Shown in pieces: positions 61,550 through 64,000 of a stretch of 64,000 nucleotides of DNA. A program made the translations under genes and the position numbers. Within the stretch, counting starts at the first letter, position 1, and every line of letters starts with the position of its first letter. The notes beneath the pieces are model-generated. The model did no database searches. It saw only the letters and a program-made list of their open reading frames with translations, and was not told the DNA's origin. Origin of the DNA: Streptomyces sp. NBC_01754 (lineage in GTDB: Bacteria; Actinomycetota; Actinomycetes; Streptomycetales; Streptomycetaceae); NCBI RefSeq assembly GCF_035918015.1, contig NZ_CP109132.1, positions 4,030,001-4,094,000 on the forward strand. Reading direction: 5' to 3'.

Positions 61550-63013
61550 ATGGTGATGGCTCCAGATTCCCGGGGAACGGCCCCCGGCACCCGGCCGGCC
61601 GTACGTGTTCTCGTCGTCGGTGGCGGCTACGTCGGGATGTACACGGCGCTGCGTCTCCAGCAACGGCTCCGGCAGAGACTGCGGAGCGGCGAGGCCGAGA
61701 TCGTGGTGGTCACGCCCGAGCCCTATATGACGTACCAGCCGTTCCTGCCGGAAGCGGCGGCGGGCTCGATCTCACCGAGGCATGTGGTCGTGCCGCTGCG
61801 CAGGGTGCTGCGCCGGTGCCGGATCGTCATCGGCGAGGCGCGGCGGATCGACCACACCAGGCGGACCGCGACCGTCACCACCCTCGCCACCGGCGAGGAC
61901 GGCACCGGAGCCGTCGAGATCCCGTACGACGAGCTCGTCCTCGCGCCCGGTTCGGTCTCGCGGACCCTCCCGGTCCCGGGGCTCGCCGACGTCGGCATCG
62001 GCTTCAAGACGGTCGAGGAGGCCATCGGCCTGCGCAACCACGTGATCGAGCAGATGGACATCGCGTCCGCCACCCGCGACCCCGCCATCCGAGACGCGGC
62101 CCTCACCTTCGTCTTCGTCGGCGGCGGCTACGCGGGTGTCGAGGCGCTCGCCGAGCTCGAGGACATGGCCCGCTACACCTCGCGGTACTACCACAACATC
62201 AGACCCGCCGACCTGCGATGGGTCCTCGTCGAGGCCACCGGCCGGATCCTCCCCGAGGTCGGCGAGGCGCTGGGGAGGTACGCCGTCCGGGAGCTGCGGG
62301 GCCGCAACATCGACGTACGGCTGGAGACCCGGCTGGAGAGCTGCGAGGACCGGACCGCGGTGCTCAGCGACGGTTCCCGCTTCCCGACGCGGACGCTCGT
62401 GTGGACGGCCGGGGTCAAGCCCGCACCGATCCTCGCCGCGACCGGCCTGCCCCTCACCGGGCGCGGCCGCCTGCGCTGCACCGCCGCCCTGTCCGTCGAC
62501 GGAGTCGAACACGCCTGGGCGGCCGGTGACGCGGCGGCCGTACCCGACCTCACCTCGGCCGAGCCGGGCGCCGAGATCCCCCCGAACGCCCAGCACGCGG
62601 TGCGCCAGGCCAAGGTCCTCGCCGAGAACGTCCTGGCCGCGCTCGCCGGGCGGCCTCCCCAGGACTACCGTCACTCCTCCGCCGGGTCCGTCGCCTCCCT
62701 GGGACTGCACAAAGGCGTCGCCCACGTGTACGGAAGAAAGCTCAAGGGGTACCCGGCCTGGCTGCTGCACCGGATGTACCACCTCAGCCGGGTGCCGACG
62801 TTCAACCGGAAAGCGCGGGTGCTCGCGGAGTGGACGCTGGCCGGTCTCTTCAAACGCGAGATCGTCTCCCTCGGTTCGCTCGAACACCCGCGCGCCGAAT
62901 TCGCGCTCGCGGCAGGAGGCCGGCCACGGCCGGGACAGCCCGGGAGCAAGGAGAGCCGCGCCCGCCCGGGGGAGGACGCACCCGGGGACGACGGCCCACC
63001 GGCGGCGGACTGA
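61550..63013 (+). CDS. NDH-2-like NAD(P)H dehydrogenase (FAD)
   Basis: The 487-residue flavoprotein has two dinucleotide-binding motifs, RVLVVGGGYVGMYTALRL and FVFVGGGYAGVEALAEL. It also has type II NADH dehydrogenase features EPYMTYQPFLPEAAAG, HAWAAGDAAAVPD and PNAQHAVRQAKVLAENV. It should pass electrons from NADH to menaquinone at the membrane. The C-terminal ~45 residues are charged and disordered. ATG 61550 lacks a good ribosome site; GTG 61553 and ATG 61556 are adjacent alternatives. Confidence 0.88.
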   Translation: MVMAPDSRGTAPGTRPAVRVLVVGGGYVGMYTALRLQQRLRQRLRSGEAEIVVVTPEPYMTYQPFLPEAAAGSISPRHVVVPLRRVLRRCRIVIGEARRIDHTRRTATVTTLATGEDGTGAVEIPYDELVLAPGSVSRTLPVPGLADVGIGFKTVEEAIGLRNHVIEQMDIASATRDPAIRDAALTFVFVGGGYAGVEALAELEDMARYTSRYYHNIRPADLRWVLVEATGRILPEVGEALGRYAVRELRGRNIDVRLETRLESCEDRTAVLSDGSRFPTRTLVWTAGVKPAPILAATGLPLTGRGRLRCTAALSVDGVEHAWAAGDAAAVPDLTSAEPGAEIPPNAQHAVRQAKVLAENVLAALAGRPPQDYRHSSAGSVASLGLHKGVAHVYGRKLKGYPAWLLHRMYHLSRVPTFNRKARVLAEWTLAGLFKREIVSLGSLEHPRAEFALAAGGRPRPGQPGSKESRARPGEDAPGDDGPPAAD

Positions 63014-63356
63014 CCAGGGCTCTGGGGGACGCGCCGCTCCCCCGCCTCCGTACGGGAGGGACAGCCCACGGCCCAGGGCGCGACGGCGGCGGCCGTACGG
63101 CAACTGTCAGTACGGTCGGTCACACTGGGCGTGTGACCATAGGTGGGCCCGCACCTGCACAGAGTGACCCGGGCAACGGTCACCTACAGTGACCTTCGCC
63201 GATGACCGACCGTACGAAGAGGCCTGGCCGGCCCTCCCGCGGGAGCCGGCCCCGGCGTGCCCGGCCCGGCGAAGACCGGCGGGGGACCGGCCCAGGACCA
63301 GCAGACGAAGCAGCGCGCCCGAGCGCACCAGACCGACACACGAGGCCAGAGATTCC
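63014..63356. promoter_or_regulatory. Intergenic region with two related palindromes
   Basis: GGTCACAC-TGGGC-GTGTGACC (63118-63138) and GGTCAC-CTACA-GTGACC (63178-63194) share the half-site GGTCAC and a 5-bp spacer. They lie 160-240 bp before the phosphatase start. No gene is supported in this stretch. Confidence 0.5.
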
Positions 63357-64000
63357 GTGAACTTCACGCGCTGGAGCGCCCGTCTCCCCGGAACGCAGCG
63401 TCGAACCGCAGTGCGGGACGACCAGGGGTCCGTACCCGCCGCCCGTGCGGAGTCGGCACGTCCGGTGCCCGGCTCCGCGCCACCGGGCGAAGAGCCGGAC
63501 CCCTCAGGGGGCCCGCTCGAAGCGCTTTCGGCGAGCGAGATCCTCGGCCGTCTGCCCGCCCCGGTCGCTCTCCTCCACGGCCCCGATCTGCGCGTCACCT
63601 ACGTCAACGACGCCTACGCGGCGGCATTCGGCGAACGCGCCCGCGGCGCGCCGGCCGCCGAAGCCATGCCGGAGCTCACAGAACTCGGCCTGTTGCCCCT
63701 CGTGGGCCAGGTCCTGCGCAGCGGCACACCCCGCACGGTCAAGTCCCGCAAGGTCCGGTCCGGTCACTCGTACACCGTCACCTGTACCCCGGCGGGTGTC
63801 CGGGGCCCGGAGGGCACCGACGGCGACGCGGGCGTCCTCGTCTACGCCACCGACGTCACCGACCACGCCGAAGCGGCGGAACGGCTCCGCGCCAGTGAGC
63901 GCCGCCACCGGGACACGGCCGTCACCCTCCAGCGTTCTCTGCTGCCCCAGGACCTCGAACAGCCCGACGATCTGCGGATCGCGGCGACGTACCAGCCGGG
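63357..64000 (+). CDS. PAS-domain SpoIIE-family phosphatase (C-terminus outside window)
   Basis: Only the first ~214 codons are present. After a disordered N-terminus (1-60) there is a PAS-like domain (about 60-175; LPAPVALLHGPDLRVTYVND, GVLVYATDVTDHAEA). The segment TVTLQRSLLPQ-like (AVTLQRSLLPQDLEQPDDLR) then marks the start of a SpoIIE/PP2C phosphatase domain. GTG 63357 is the likely start. Members act in partner-switching sigma control. Confidence 0.85.
   Translation, partial: MNFTRWSARLPGTQRRTAVRDDQGSVPAARAESARPVPGSAPPGEEPDPSGGPLEALSASEILGRLPAPVALLHGPDLRVTYVNDAYAAAFGERARGAPAAEAMPELTELGLLPLVGQVLRSGTPRTVKSRKVRSGHSYTVTCTPAGVRGPEGTDGDAGVLVYATDVTDHAEAAERLRASERRHRDTAVTLQRSLLPQDLEQPDDLRIAATYQP

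Noticed and set aside
1..64000. CRISPR array
   Set aside because: The only short regular repeats are the uninterrupted 7-bp array, the helicase tail repeats and two tandem duplications; none has spacers.
1..64000. Insertion sequence or transposase
   Set aside because: No transposase or integrase motif and no terminal inverted repeats with target duplications were found; only decayed genes near tRNA-Lys hint at old mobility.

Overview
The window is high-GC actinobacterial DNA, almost certainly a Streptomyces chromosome. Supporting signs are the codon bias, frequent GTG and TTG starts, an NsdA-type regulator, a MerR/TipA-like regulator, a SARP, ECF sigma factors with long Pro-rich tails, a c-di-AMP riboswitch ahead of an M23 peptidase, and conserved housekeeping genes such as trmB.

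Layout. 1-13 kb is mixed core and accessory DNA: a partial metallophosphoesterase, a small zincin, a DEAD-box RNA helicase with RGG-like tail, tRNA-Lys(TTT) followed by decayed genes, a sigma-like protein, a LuxR protein, an NlpC/P60-SPFH pair and a membrane-anchored ECF sigma fusion. 14.1-35.7 kb is a biosynthetic gene cluster. 36-40 kb holds a STAND/TPR protein with a damaged Walker A and a CDP-glycerol-transferase-like gene cut by a 13-copy heptanucleotide repeat. 41-50 kb holds initiator tRNA, a TipA-like regulator, a PP2C phosphatase, an M23 peptidase under a c-di-AMP riboswitch, an aldo/keto reductase, PrsW, TrmB and an LhgO-like oxidase. 50-64 kb holds an NsdA-like regulator, an asparagine-synthetase-like protein, a large SARP, a second sigma-surface fusion with an NPCBM domain, a TetR regulator, an NDH-2-like enzyme and a partial PAS/SpoIIE phosphatase.

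The cluster is the main discovery. A minus-strand operon (28523 to 16117, mostly ATGA-overlapping genes) encodes a pyridine synthase, a tRNA-Glu-dependent LanB, an RRE/E1-like partner, a YcaO cyclodehydratase ending in PxPxP, an azoline dehydrogenase, a LanB-type elimination protein and two FAD aromatic monooxygenases. The precursor peptide (29305-29481) has a thiopeptide-type leader end (LPEMGA) and the core SGGWVGTSSSSSTCSSSTC. A separate SagB-type dehydrogenase lies at 29704. A divergent plus-strand operon carries an acyl-AMP ligase, a GriI/PtmB1-like aldolase and a GriH/PtmB2-like 3-amino-4-hydroxybenzoate synthase. Together they predict a thiopeptide carrying an aminohydroxybenzoate unit, a combination I do not recognise.

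A 12-bp palindrome close to TGACA-N2-TGTCA occurs in pairs offset by exactly 21 bp at 14113/14134, 28574/28595 and 31345/31366, with a perfect site plus a weaker partner at 29579/29600 and a weak pair at 31442/31463. These lie before the ABC transporter (14273), the main operon and its divergent membrane gene, the precursor, the SagB gene and the aminobenzoate operon. This ties the units into one regulon and brings the ABC exporter into the cluster.
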